Source: Pseudomonas sp. S06B 330 (GTDB lineage: Bacteria > Pseudomonadota > Gammaproteobacteria > Pseudomonadales > Pseudomonadaceae). Taken from it: a DNA stretch of 64,000 nucleotides. This document shows positions 54,413-62,855 of the stretch, piece after piece (within the stretch, counting starts at the first letter, position 1; every line of letters begins with the position of its first letter). Position numbers and translations under genes: made by a program. The stretch is from NCBI RefSeq assembly GCF_002845275.2, contig NZ_CP088149.1, positions 3,158,501-3,222,500 on the forward strand. Reading direction: 5' to 3'. The notes below the pieces were generated by a model. That model was not told where the DNA came from. It did not search any database and was given only the letters and a program-made list of their open reading frames with translations.

Positions 54413-55600
54413 ATGCGCTTTGAGCTCAAGGCATTGGGGAAAACCGGAGTGGTGTTGCTCACGCTCGACGCCCAGGACGCCGGACAAGCGCGCCTGCAGG
54501 CTGAGCAACAAGGTTTGCGGGTGGTCAGCGTGCGTAACTGCGAGCAGTTTGCCAAGTTGCGTTGGCGTCGCCGCGAAACGTTCGATCTGGTGTTGTTCAG
54601 CCAGGAGCTGACCACCCTGCTCAATGCCGGCCTGCCACTGATTGATGCACTGGAAAGCCTGGCCGAAAAAGAAGCGGCGCCGCAGGCACGCAAGACCCTC
54701 GGTGAGCTGGTGCGCCTGCTCTATGAGGGTAAATCCTTCTCTCAAGCCTTGGCTCAATTACCCAGTGTGTTCCCGCCACTGTATATCGCGCTGGTGCAAT
54801 CGAGCGAGAAAACCGGCGCCCTCGGTGATGCCTTGGGCCGCTACGTCGCCTACCGCAAACGCATGGACGAAGTGCGGCAAAAGATCGTCAGCGCCTCGAT
54901 CTATCCACTGTTGCTGCTACTGGTCGGTGGCGGTGTAGTGCTGTTTTTGCTCGGTTATGTGGTGCCACGTTTCAGCCTGGTATTTGAGGGCCTGGGCACC
55001 GAACTGCCGTGGCTCTCGCGGTGGCTGATGCAAGCCGGGATGTTTTTGCATGCTCACCAGGCGCCGCTGGGCCTTGGCTTTCTCGGGCTCATGGGCAGCC
55101 TGTTCATGGTGCGCCGCGACCCACGGGTGCGACGTTGGTTGAACCGTCAACTGGAGCGCCTGCCGGCCCTGCACCGGCGCCTGGTGATGTATGAACTGGC
55201 GCGGTTCTATCGCTCCTTGGGTATCTTGCTTCAAGGCGGCATTCCGATTCTCACCGCCATGGAAATGGCCCGCGGCTTGCTCGGCGTCGCCGCCAAGCAG
55301 CGCCTGGAGCATGCGTGTGAACGGGTGCGTGAAGGGCTGTCGTTGTCGGCGGCGCTAGAAGCCGGACAATTGGTGACGCCAGTGTCGCTGCGTTTGCTGC
55401 GCGCGGGCGAACAGTCGGGCAACCTCGGACAGATGATGGAGCGCAGCGCCGACTTCTACGACGAAGAAATCAGCCGCTGGATCGAATGGTTCGTGCGCCT
55501 GTTCGAACCCCTGCTGATGACCTTCATTGGTTTGCTGATCGGCTTTATCGTGATCCTGATGTACATGCCGATCTTTGAGCTGGCTTCCAGCATTCACTAG
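54413..55600 (+). CDS. gspF: Type II secretion inner-membrane platform protein GspF
   Basis: The 395-residue protein has two GspF domains and three membrane helices. Characteristic segments are LFSQELTTLLNAGLPLIDAL, GKSFSQALAQLPSVFPPLYI, LARFYRSLGILLQGGIPILT and LLRAGEQSGNLGQMMERSAD, with a final helix ending the chain. It forms the inner-membrane core driven by GspE. It follows gspG by 15 bases with GGAGGA in front of the start. No further gsp genes follow. Confidence 0.95.
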   Translation: MRFELKALGKTGVVLLTLDAQDAGQARLQAEQQGLRVVSVRNCEQFAKLRWRRRETFDLVLFSQELTTLLNAGLPLIDALESLAEKEAAPQARKTLGELVRLLYEGKSFSQALAQLPSVFPPLYIALVQSSEKTGALGDALGRYVAYRKRMDEVRQKIVSASIYPLLLLLVGGGVVLFLLGYVVPRFSLVFEGLGTELPWLSRWLMQAGMFLHAHQAPLGLGFLGLMGSLFMVRRDPRVRRWLNRQLERLPALHRRLVMYELARFYRSLGILLQGGIPILTAMEMARGLLGVAAKQRLEHACERVREGLSLSAALEAGQLVTPVSLRLLRAGEQSGNLGQMMERSADFYDEEISRWIEWFVRLFEPLLMTFIGLLIGFIVILMYMPIFELASSIH

Positions 55601-55644
55601 CCACCAACGTGACAATCCAACCCAGTTGCTGTATAGATTCGGCC

Positions 55645-55745
55645 ACCAAGGGGAGCCCGGCAACGGGCTGAGAAACCGCTAGCAGCTGCAGCGCGGTGAC
55701 CCTTCGAACCTGATCCGGATCATGCCGGCGAAGGGATGGGGATTG
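55645..55745 (+). promoter_or_regulatory. TPP (thiamine pyrophosphate) riboswitch
   Basis: GGGGAGCCCGGCAACGGGCT with CTGAGA, then ACCCTTCGAACCTGATCCGG, ATCATGCCGGCGAAGGGATG: the thi-box elements are present in order and pair as expected (AGCCC with GGGCT, CCCTTCG with CGAAGGG). It lies just upstream of two tenA-family genes and should switch them off when thiamine pyrophosphate is plentiful. Confidence 0.95.
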
Positions 55746-55832
55746 CCAACCTGCCTTTTTGCCGGTCTCACTGCGAGGCCGCCGATGTCTGAGTTATCCG
55801 GTCTCGCTGTCGCCATCTTTGAGGACAGCACC

Positions 55833-56480
55833 ATGGCCGAACGCTTCACCGATACCCTTCGCCGCCAGAGCGAACCGAGCTGGACGCAATCGATCGAACA
55901 CCGCTTCGTCAATGAATTGCTCGACGGCACCCTGGACGATGCAGTGCTGATCAATTACCTGATCCAGGATCACCGCTTCATCGATGCCTTCCTGACCCTG
56001 CTCGGCGCGGCCATTGCTACTGCCGACACCTTCGAGGCACGAATTCGCCTGGGCCGTTTCACTGGGGTGATTTGCGGTGAGGAGAACACTTACTTCCTGC
56101 GTGCCTTCGAGGCCCTTGGGGTCAGTGAGGCGCAGCGCCTGGAAGCTCCCGACGCGGTGCCGACTGCAGGTTTCAAGGCCATCATGCGCGAAGCGGCCGC
56201 CACCCGATCTTATGCCGCGGCACTGGCGGTGCTCAACGTCGCCGAGGGGCTTTATCTGGATTGGGCGCTGCGTGCACCGAAACAATTGCCGCCGCGCTTT
56301 GAGCACGCTGAATGGATCACCCTCCACGACAATCCGGACTTTCAAAGCTTCGTCGCCTTCTTGCGCGCTGAGCTGGACCGTGTGGGGCCGGCGCAAGCGC
56401 AGATCAGTACCGACTTCTTCCTGCGCGCGGTTGCGCTGGAGCACGCTTTTTTCGACGCTGCTTACGACATCAAGGGATAA
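55833..56480 (+). CDS. TenA family protein, Glu-type (thiamin-degradation salvage)
   Basis: The 215-residue all-helical TenA-like protein contains LINYLIQDHRFIDAFLTLLG (Asp of the substrate site) and a late AVLNVAEGLYLDWALR where classical TenA has its catalytic Cys. No Cys occurs there, so it looks like the TenA_E subgroup. TenA proteins hydrolyse aminopyrimidine breakdown products of thiamin for reuse. The ATG at 55833 is preceded by GAGGAC at good spacing. An in-frame ATG at 55785 has a weak site. It follows a TPP riboswitch and is three bases ahead of a second tenA gene. Confidence 0.88.
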   Translation: MAERFTDTLRRQSEPSWTQSIEHRFVNELLDGTLDDAVLINYLIQDHRFIDAFLTLLGAAIATADTFEARIRLGRFTGVICGEENTYFLRAFEALGVSEAQRLEAPDAVPTAGFKAIMREAAATRSYAAALAVLNVAEGLYLDWALRAPKQLPPRFEHAEWITLHDNPDFQSFVAFLRAELDRVGPAQAQISTDFFLRAVALEHAFFDAAYDIKG

Positions 56481-56483
56481 GCC

Positions 56484-57143
56484 ATGGACATCTTTGATCG
56501 CCTGAAACAAGCCGCCGCTGCAGACTGGAACCGCTACGTCGACCATGACTTCGTCCGCCAGATGGGCGCGGGCACCCTCGCTCAGCCAGCCTTTCGCAAA
56601 TACTTGGTGCAGGACTATCTGTTTCTGATCCAGTTCGCCCGTTCCTGGGCCCTGGCGGCTTACAAGAGCCGCACGCTCGCCGATATTCGCGCTGCGCAAG
56701 CAGGGTTGGCGGCGATCCTTGATGAAACCGAGCTGCATGTGCGGCTGTGCCAACGTTGGGGGTTGTCGCCCGAGGACCTGGCCGCCACACCGGAGCATCA
56801 AGCGACTGTGGCCTACACCCGCTTTGTCCTCGACTGTGGCGCTGCGGGTGATTTGCTGGACCTGCATGTGGCCTTGGCGCCTTGCGTCATTGGCTACGCC
56901 GAAATCGGCCGCAACCTGACGCCAAATGGCATCGAGGCGCTGGCAGATCATCCGTATCGCGACTGGATTGGTGAATATGCCGGTGAGGGCTATCAGGGCG
57001 TTGCCAACGCGGCCCGTGCGCACCTGGACGACCTGGCCTCACGGGCAATGACTGAACGCCGTTTCGAAGAGCTGGCCAAGCTGTTCGCCCAGGCTTCGCG
57101 GCTGGAAGCGGACTTCTGGCAGATGGGCCTGGACACCCGCTAG
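56484..57143 (+). CDS. tenA: TenA family aminopyrimidine aminohydrolase, Cys-type
   Basis: The 219-residue protein has TenA signatures: FRKYLVQDYLFLIQFARSWA (substrate-site Asp and Tyr), and the nucleophile Cys in LHVALAPCVIGYAEIGRNL. A C-terminal Glu lies in RLEADFWQMGL. It should convert 4-amino-5-aminomethyl-2-methylpyrimidine to the hydroxymethyl form for thiamin salvage (known for TenA_C). It starts three bases after the first tenA and shares its TPP riboswitch. Confidence 0.93.
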   Translation: MDIFDRLKQAAAADWNRYVDHDFVRQMGAGTLAQPAFRKYLVQDYLFLIQFARSWALAAYKSRTLADIRAAQAGLAAILDETELHVRLCQRWGLSPEDLAATPEHQATVAYTRFVLDCGAAGDLLDLHVALAPCVIGYAEIGRNLTPNGIEALADHPYRDWIGEYAGEGYQGVANAARAHLDDLASRAMTERRFEELAKLFAQASRLEADFWQMGLDTR

Positions 57144-57171
57144 GACCACAGCCGGGCTTGCAGATAAATTT

Positions 57172-57256
57172 GTGGGAGCCGGGCTTGCCGGCGATGGCAT
57201 CGGTGCGGTGTCAGCTATTGCTCGGTGCCTGCATCGCTGGCAAGGCCAGCTCCCAC
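57172..57256. repeat. Extragenic palindrome (REP-like inverted repeat)
   Basis: Inverted arms GTGGGAGCCGGGCTTGCCGG and CATCGCTGGCAAGGCCAGCT followed by CCCAC lie between the convergent tenA and DUF1329 genes. This is the same element type as at 5287-5345 and 13004-13076. Confidence 0.78.
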
Positions 57257-57304
57257 AGAATCAGCACATGACGGTATCTCGCACAAATAATGCAAGAGGG
57301 CCTG

Positions 57305-58687
57305 TCAGCGCCCGATAGCCCGCGCCGCGTCCGAGGTGTACATGTCCGGGGTGAACTTCGCTTCGTTGAGAATCGGCCCCTTCTTCGCCTCGTTGGTCAT
57401 GCCGTAACCGGTGTACTGCCCCGAGTTCAGGTCCATGAAAAACTGCGAACCAGCCTGCCAGCCACTCATGTCCGGGTGGTAGTAGTAGTTGAGCATCGCA
57501 TGCTTCCACAACTGCCCACGGGCGTCGTAGTTGTCGGCCATGACCGCGTTCCAGGTGTCTTCATCGATGAACAGCACGCGTTTGCCATAGACGTGGCGGT
57601 AACCTTCCTTCAGGTCAGCCTCCACGACCCACACTCGCCGCAACTCATACCGCATGTACTCAGGGTTGGGATGGTTGGGCGTGAGCAATTCGGCGTACTT
57701 CACCGTCGCCGCGTTGGCCTTGTAGGCGTTGGCCGGGCTGAAGATTTCGCGCTTGCCCAGCAGTTTCCAGGTGAAACGCTCCGGTGAGCCGTTGAACAGG
57801 CGGTCCTCGTCGACCGTCATGGTGCCGTTGGTGCCGATCATGGGCTGGTCGTAGCCATAACCGGGCATCTGCCGCACGCGACGGGTGGACGGGCTGTAGT
57901 TCCAGGCCTGACGCGGGTTGGCGAGGAAATTATAGGGTTCGTGGGAAATGCTGATCACGCCGTTATCACGGGCCGGCTTGAGCGTGGTGTTGTAGCTCAT
58001 GGCCTGGATCTTGTCTTCGGTCTTGGGCTCGACGGTTGGCGAGTTGGCCTGGGACAGGTTGCGCGCATGGGCGCGCCCCCAGCCGATGCTGCCGTTGGGC
58101 AAGACCGAGGCCAGGTCGCTGACCTTCTCTTCGGTGTAAGCACGCGCCGGCAACTGGTGGTTCCACAGCACTTCCATACCGCTCTTGGGAATCGGGAACG
58201 GAATCTGACCGAGCCCTTCGATGCCCATGCCATCATCGACCAGTTTGGCATGCAGGGCGTTGTACTTGGCGCGATCGCAGACATAATCCGGGTAGCGGAA
58301 ATCGCGGTGGCCAGGGTAAATATTCATCTTGTACGAGCTGGGGTACTTTTTCAGCAACGCTTTCTGGCCGTCGGTCAGGTTCGCTTCGTACTGCGCCATG
58401 TTCTGCGCCGTGATCACCAGGATCGGCTGTTCTGCAGCGTAAGGGTCCACTGGCTGGTCACCAGAGAATTTCACATGGTTCCAGCCTGGCACTTCGCCCA
58501 AGTACTTACCGGTGTACGGCGGGATAGTACCGGCGGCGTTTCCGGCTTTTTCGGCACCGACGCAGGTCAGCTCCTTGCCCAGCTTGTCGGCTTCCTGGGG
58601 CGACACCTGCGCCGCTGCGCTACCGATCAAAGCGGTATTGGCCACCATGGCGGCCGCGAGCACGACACCTGTTGTTGTTATTTTCAT
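57305..58687 (-). CDS. DUF1329 exported protein
   Basis: The 460-residue protein has a signal peptide (VLAAAMVANTALIGSAAAQ) and is a DUF1329 member: ELTCVGAEKAGNAAGTIPPY near the start, SPSTRRVRQMPGYGYDQPM, LYRLLGKREIF-like KLLGKREIFSPANAYK, and YELRRVWVVEADLKEGYRH with FIDEDTWNAVMADNYDARGQ. DUF1329 proteins are predicted periplasmic, LolB-like folds, often next to DUF1302 and acyl-CoA catabolic genes. The ATG at 58687 has AGGAGGC in front; the frame is open further upstream. It probably handles an outer-membrane or lipid step for the adjacent acyl-CoA genes (inference). Confidence 0.88.
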   Translation of the reverse strand: MKITTTGVVLAAAMVANTALIGSAAAQVSPQEADKLGKELTCVGAEKAGNAAGTIPPYTGKYLGEVPGWNHVKFSGDQPVDPYAAEQPILVITAQNMAQYEANLTDGQKALLKKYPSSYKMNIYPGHRDFRYPDYVCDRAKYNALHAKLVDDGMGIEGLGQIPFPIPKSGMEVLWNHQLPARAYTEEKVSDLASVLPNGSIGWGRAHARNLSQANSPTVEPKTEDKIQAMSYNTTLKPARDNGVISISHEPYNFLANPRQAWNYSPSTRRVRQMPGYGYDQPMIGTNGTMTVDEDRLFNGSPERFTWKLLGKREIFSPANAYKANAATVKYAELLTPNHPNPEYMRYELRRVWVVEADLKEGYRHVYGKRVLFIDEDTWNAVMADNYDARGQLWKHAMLNYYYHPDMSGWQAGSQFFMDLNSGQYTGYGMTNEAKKGPILNEAKFTPDMYTSDAARAIGR

Positions 58688-58767
58688 GTATTGCCTCCTT
58701 CGCTGATAAGGCTTTCGGGTGTTACCCATTCTTCGCGTTCTGGCGGCGTATTCATCGTCCGGAAAGA

Positions 58768-60456
58768 CTAAGAATCGAACTGGGCGATGGTTTTTTGCAG
58801 TTCAGCCTTGAGCACTTTGCCGGTGGCATTTCGCGGCAGTGGTGTGGTGTGCAGGTAGACCTGTGCGGGTACTTTGTAAGCTGCCAGCCGCGCTGCGATA
58901 TAGGCGCGAATGGTCTCGGCATCCAGACGTTCGGCAGCACGAATAGCCAGGGCCACCGCCTCGCCCAGGTGCGGGTCGGGAACGGCGAACGCGGCGGCCT
59001 CCTCGACCCCTGGCATGTCGCAAATACAGGCCTCGATCTCGGCGGCGGAAACTTTCTCGCCACCCCGGTTAATCAGATCCTTGACCCGGCCACTGATGCA
59101 CAGAAAACCCTCTTCATCGAGGTAGCCAGTGTCACCGGTATCGAGCCACCCCTCGCGCAAGGTCGCAGCGCTTTCCTCGGGCAGGTTCCAGTAACCACTC
59201 ATCAGCGTCGGTGAACGCAACCAGATCAAACCGGGGGTACCGGCTGGCAACGGCTGCTGGGGATCGTCACCAATACGTACATCGACAATCGGCAACGGCC
59301 ACCCGCAGCTGGCGGGCTTGTAGACGAACTGGTCACCCCCGATGGCAGCGCCGATACCATTGCTTTCGGTCAGGCCATAGCCGCTGCCGCCGATGGCATC
59401 GGGCTTGCGCTCAATCATGCTGGCGAGCAAGGCGCTCGACGACGCACCGCCACCCAGGCCCATGCCAAACAGACTGGCAGTGTGCGGGCCAGCAAAACGT
59501 GGTGAGGCAAGCAACTGCTGCATCATCACCGGCGCGCCATTGAACTGGGTGCAGCCCTCGTCACGGATCAGGTTCAAGGCTTGCTCGACATCCCACTTGT
59601 ACATCAGCACCAGGCGTCGGCCGGCGCGCAGGGCCAGGAGGAACTGCGCATGCAAGCCGCTGACATGGAACAACGGCACCGCCATCAAGGTGGTCGGGGC
59701 AAAGCCGCTGTTGACCACCACACTGATCCGCTCGGGCGAACTCAGGGCGCAGAACGCCCCCTGAAACTCCAGCGCGGTCAGCGCCTGGCAGATCGCCCGG
59801 TGGCTGGACAGCACGCCCTTGGCGCGGCGGGTGGTGCCCGAGGTGTAGAGAATCAAGGCCGGTGCATCAGGATCGAGGTCAAGCGTAGGCACCGGCAAAG
59901 GCACCGCAGCCAGCAACGACTCATAGCCCGCGCAGTGCGCGGCCAGGGGCTGCTGCGCATTGGCGCCGACGACAATGGTCGCCAGGCCCTTAGCCGCCAG
60001 GTCATCGGTCAGCACCTGCAGGCGGGCGTCATCACACAACAGCAGGCTGGCGCCGCTGTCCTGCAGGCCATGCACCAACTCATCTCGCAAGCCCCAGCTA
60101 TTGAGTGGTACACACACCGCGCCGCAACGCTGGATCGCGGCAAACGCCACCAGCCAGGCCGGCTGATTGCGCATGGCAATCGCCACCCGCGCACCCGGCT
60201 GCAGTTGATAGGTTTCGCTCAATTGCCCGGCGAGACGATCGACCTGGTCGAAGTACTGGGTGAAAGTCAGACGCTGGCCCTGCCAGACCAGGAACTCGCG
60301 GTCGCCATGCACGCGACCGGCGTCGATGGCCTGCGACAGGTTCGCCGCCGTTTGCCGAAAATAGCGCGTCCCCCCGCCTGCCGGGGTGACTACTTCAAAG
60401 GGTGAACCGGGTGCAATCAGTTGCGCCCAGGCGCTGTGCCAGCGTTGCTCGGTCAT
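58768..60456 (-). CDS. AMP-binding acyl-CoA ligase
   Basis: The 562-residue enzyme has the adenylate-forming signatures LILYTSGTTRRAKGVLSSHR (P-loop), GSGYGLTESNG, and WLDTGDTGYLDEEGFLCISG with RVKDLINRGGEKVSAAEIE, and a C-terminal Lys in LPRNATGKVLKAEL. It activates a carboxylic acid to its CoA thioester via the acyl-AMP. The substrate is not identifiable, though neighbours suggest a branched or cyclic acyl group. It lies 12 bases downstream of the acyl-CoA dehydrogenase gene in the same operon. Confidence 0.92.
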   Translation of the reverse strand: MTEQRWHSAWAQLIAPGSPFEVVTPAGGGTRYFRQTAANLSQAIDAGRVHGDREFLVWQGQRLTFTQYFDQVDRLAGQLSETYQLQPGARVAIAMRNQPAWLVAFAAIQRCGAVCVPLNSWGLRDELVHGLQDSGASLLLCDDARLQVLTDDLAAKGLATIVVGANAQQPLAAHCAGYESLLAAVPLPVPTLDLDPDAPALILYTSGTTRRAKGVLSSHRAICQALTALEFQGAFCALSSPERISVVVNSGFAPTTLMAVPLFHVSGLHAQFLLALRAGRRLVLMYKWDVEQALNLIRDEGCTQFNGAPVMMQQLLASPRFAGPHTASLFGMGLGGGASSSALLASMIERKPDAIGGSGYGLTESNGIGAAIGGDQFVYKPASCGWPLPIVDVRIGDDPQQPLPAGTPGLIWLRSPTLMSGYWNLPEESAATLREGWLDTGDTGYLDEEGFLCISGRVKDLINRGGEKVSAAEIEACICDMPGVEEAAAFAVPDPHLGEAVALAIRAAERLDAETIRAYIAARLAAYKVPAQVYLHTTPLPRNATGKVLKAELQKTIAQFDS

Positions 60457-60468
60457 AGTCTTCTCCGC

Positions 60469-61623
60469 TCAGGCGCACGTCGTGCTCAGGGCCGCATAGC
60501 GCTCGCAATGAAAGTCGCGATCCCCCAGGCAAGCCTGGGCGACACGTACCCGTTTCAGGTACAGGCCGACGTCCAGTTCGTCGGTAACACCGATGCCGCC
60601 ATGCATCTGCACCGCTTCGTTACTGACCTTCAAGGCGCTATCACCGGCTTTCCATTTGGCCAGGCTGACCAGCCGCCCACGCGCGCTAGCGTCCAGACTG
60701 TGGTCATCCAATGCGGCAAGGGCAGCCATGACCGCGCTGCGGCTCAACGCCAGGTCGACATACAGCTGCGCGGCGCGATGCTGCAGGGCCTGGAAGCTGC
60801 CAATCGGCGTGTCGAACTGAACGCGGGTCTTGAGATATTCCAGAGTGGTGTCAAACAATTGCTCGGCAGCGCCCAGCAGCTCCGCCGCCAGGCACGCCCG
60901 GCCACGGTCCAGGGCCAGATCAAGGCTGGCCCAGCCCGCCCCGACCCGCCCGAGCAGTGCCTCGCGCCCGACGCGCACCTGCTCAAGGCGCAAGCGTGCG
61001 CAGTTGCGCGCATCGATCAACGGCAATGCGCTGCAGCGCAAACCAGGCGTGTCGGCAGGCAACAGGAACAGGCTGATGCCCTGCTCGTCACCGGCCTGGC
61101 CGACGACGCGTGCCGCGACCAGGTAGGCATCAGCACCCAGGCCGTCGAGCACCCAGTACTTCTCGCCCTGCAGGCAATAGCCGTCGCCCTCGGCGCGAGC
61201 TTCAAGCGCCGTGTCCTGTGGCGCGTGACGGGCCTGTTCGTCGAGGGCCAGGGCCAGGCGCAGGTCACCGGCGATCAACGGCGCCAGCCAACGATCCTGC
61301 TGTGCAGCGTTACCGGCCAGGTGCAGCAGCGAGCCGCCGAGCACCACGCTGGACAACAACGGTGTCGCCGACAGGTTGCGGCCAATGGCTTCGAAGATCG
61401 GCCCCAGGCCCATGCAGCCGAAATCCAGGCCACCCAAGTGCTCGGGGAACGGAATGGCGCTCCATCCCAACGCCACCGCATCGCGCCACAATTGCGCGTC
61501 GAAACCCTCGCTACCGCGTTGGTCACGCAGACGGCGCTGGGCGGAAACCGGGCTACGAGCGGCCAGAAAGTCGCGCGCGCTGTCGGCCAGCAATCGCTGT
61601 TCGTCGCTGTAGACCAGGTTCAT
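60469..61623 (-). CDS. Acyl-CoA dehydrogenase (partner subunit type)
   Basis: The 384-residue flavoprotein family member begins MNLVYSDEQRLLADSARDFL. It has PFPEHLGGLDFGCMGLGPIF, a poorly conserved FAD/substrate loop (LALALDEQARHAPQDTALEA instead of a clear SEP/TEP motif), and VQMHGGIGVTDELDVGLYLK at the end. The weakened central motif suggests one half of a heteromeric dehydrogenase with the neighbour gene, as in steroid-side-chain enzymes. It overlaps that neighbour by four bases. Confidence 0.9.
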   Translation of the reverse strand: MNLVYSDEQRLLADSARDFLAARSPVSAQRRLRDQRGSEGFDAQLWRDAVALGWSAIPFPEHLGGLDFGCMGLGPIFEAIGRNLSATPLLSSVVLGGSLLHLAGNAAQQDRWLAPLIAGDLRLALALDEQARHAPQDTALEARAEGDGYCLQGEKYWVLDGLGADAYLVAARVVGQAGDEQGISLFLLPADTPGLRCSALPLIDARNCARLRLEQVRVGREALLGRVGAGWASLDLALDRGRACLAAELLGAAEQLFDTTLEYLKTRVQFDTPIGSFQALQHRAAQLYVDLALSRSAVMAALAALDDHSLDASARGRLVSLAKWKAGDSALKVSNEAVQMHGGIGVTDELDVGLYLKRVRVAQACLGDRDFHCERYAALSTTCA

Positions 61624-62825
61624 GGCGTCACTCCTTTCTTGGCATCGGGCAGGCCAAGCACGCGCTTGGCAATCACATTGAGCTGCACCTCCGACGCGCC
61701 GCCGGAGATGGTCAGGGCGTAGCTGTTGAGCCAGCCGCGGGTTATTGCCAACTGCTGCTCAGTGAAGGGATCGAGCTGCCAGCCCATGGCATGGGCTCCC
61801 ATGAGGTCGAGCAGCACTTCGAACTTGTCGCGCTCCTGTTCGGTGTGCACCAGTTTCATGATTGCCATCAGGCCGCTGATGTCGTCGCCGACCTGGGCCG
61901 CCTGGCCCATGCGCTGTACCGTCAGGTCATAGGCCCGCTCGTTCATCGCGCAGGCCACAGCGCGACCCTGCAGCACGTGCTCGCTCTGGCTGCGCGGATG
62001 CGGTAAGTACTGACGCAGCAACGCCAGCAGGTCGACATGGGATGGCAGGCTGATTTCGCCGAACTTGGACATCGCCTTGCGCTCGTGCTGCAACAGGCGC
62101 TTGGCCAGGTTCCAGCCACCATTGAGCGGCCCGATCAACTGGCTTTTGGGGACGTTCACACCGTCGAAGAACACCTGGCAAAACGCCGATTTGCCGCTGA
62201 TCAGGTCAATCGGCACCGGATTGACCCCAGGGCTGCGCATGTCCAGCACGATCAGGCTGATGCCTTCATGCTTGGGCGCCGCCGGGTCAGTGCGCACCAG
62301 CGCATACATCCAATCGGACTTGTCACCGTAGGAGGTCCAGATTTTGCTGCCATCGACGACGAAGTGATCGCCAGCGTCGCGGGCGCTCATCTTCAGGCTG
62401 GCCAGGTCCGATCCGGCGTTGGGCTCGGAAAAGCCCTGACACCAGCGCACCTCGCCACGGGCCATGGGCGGCAGCAAGGTGCGTTTTTGCTCCTCACTGC
62501 CAAATTCCAGCAGCACCGGGCCGAGCATCCATACACCCAGGTTGATTTGCGGCGGCCGACACTTGAGGCGACGCATCTCGCCTTCCAGCACCGCCAGCTG
62601 TTCAGCACTCAACCCAGCGCCGCCGTATTCTTGTGGCCACTCGGGACAGAACCAGCCTCTGTCGCGCATGCGCTCGAACCACAACTGCGCGTCGCTGCTG
62701 GGGAACTGCGGTTGTTGCGCGCCCCAGACCACGTCTCCCTCGCCCATGGCGGTGCGCATCGAAGCCGGGCAGTTGGCCTCAAGCCAAGCCCGGGTGTCGT
62801 GCCTGAATTGCTCGATGGTGCTCAT
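61620..62825 (-). CDS. Acyl-CoA dehydrogenase
   Basis: The 401-residue enzyme has PEWPQEYGGAGLSAEQLAVL, the FAD-contact motif VRWCQGFSEPNAGSDLASLK, DHFVVDGSKIWTSYGDKSDW and a C-terminal SGGASEVQLNVIAKRVLGLP. It oxidises an acyl-CoA to the 2-enoyl-CoA with an electron-transfer flavoprotein as acceptor. Translation is probably coupled to the next gene through a four-base overlap. The intact SEP motif here, against the degenerate one in the partner, suggests that the two form an alpha-beta enzyme. Confidence 0.93.
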   Translation of the reverse strand: MSTIEQFRHDTRAWLEANCPASMRTAMGEGDVVWGAQQPQFPSSDAQLWFERMRDRGWFCPEWPQEYGGAGLSAEQLAVLEGEMRRLKCRPPQINLGVWMLGPVLLEFGSEEQKRTLLPPMARGEVRWCQGFSEPNAGSDLASLKMSARDAGDHFVVDGSKIWTSYGDKSDWMYALVRTDPAAPKHEGISLIVLDMRSPGVNPVPIDLISGKSAFCQVFFDGVNVPKSQLIGPLNGGWNLAKRLLQHERKAMSKFGEISLPSHVDLLALLRQYLPHPRSQSEHVLQGRAVACAMNERAYDLTVQRMGQAAQVGDDISGLMAIMKLVHTEQERDKFEVLLDLMGAHAMGWQLDPFTEQQLAITRGWLNSYALTISGGASEVQLNVIAKRVLGLPDAKKGVTP

Positions 62826-62855
62826 ATGTTTGACCCTTGTTATTGTTGGATGGCC

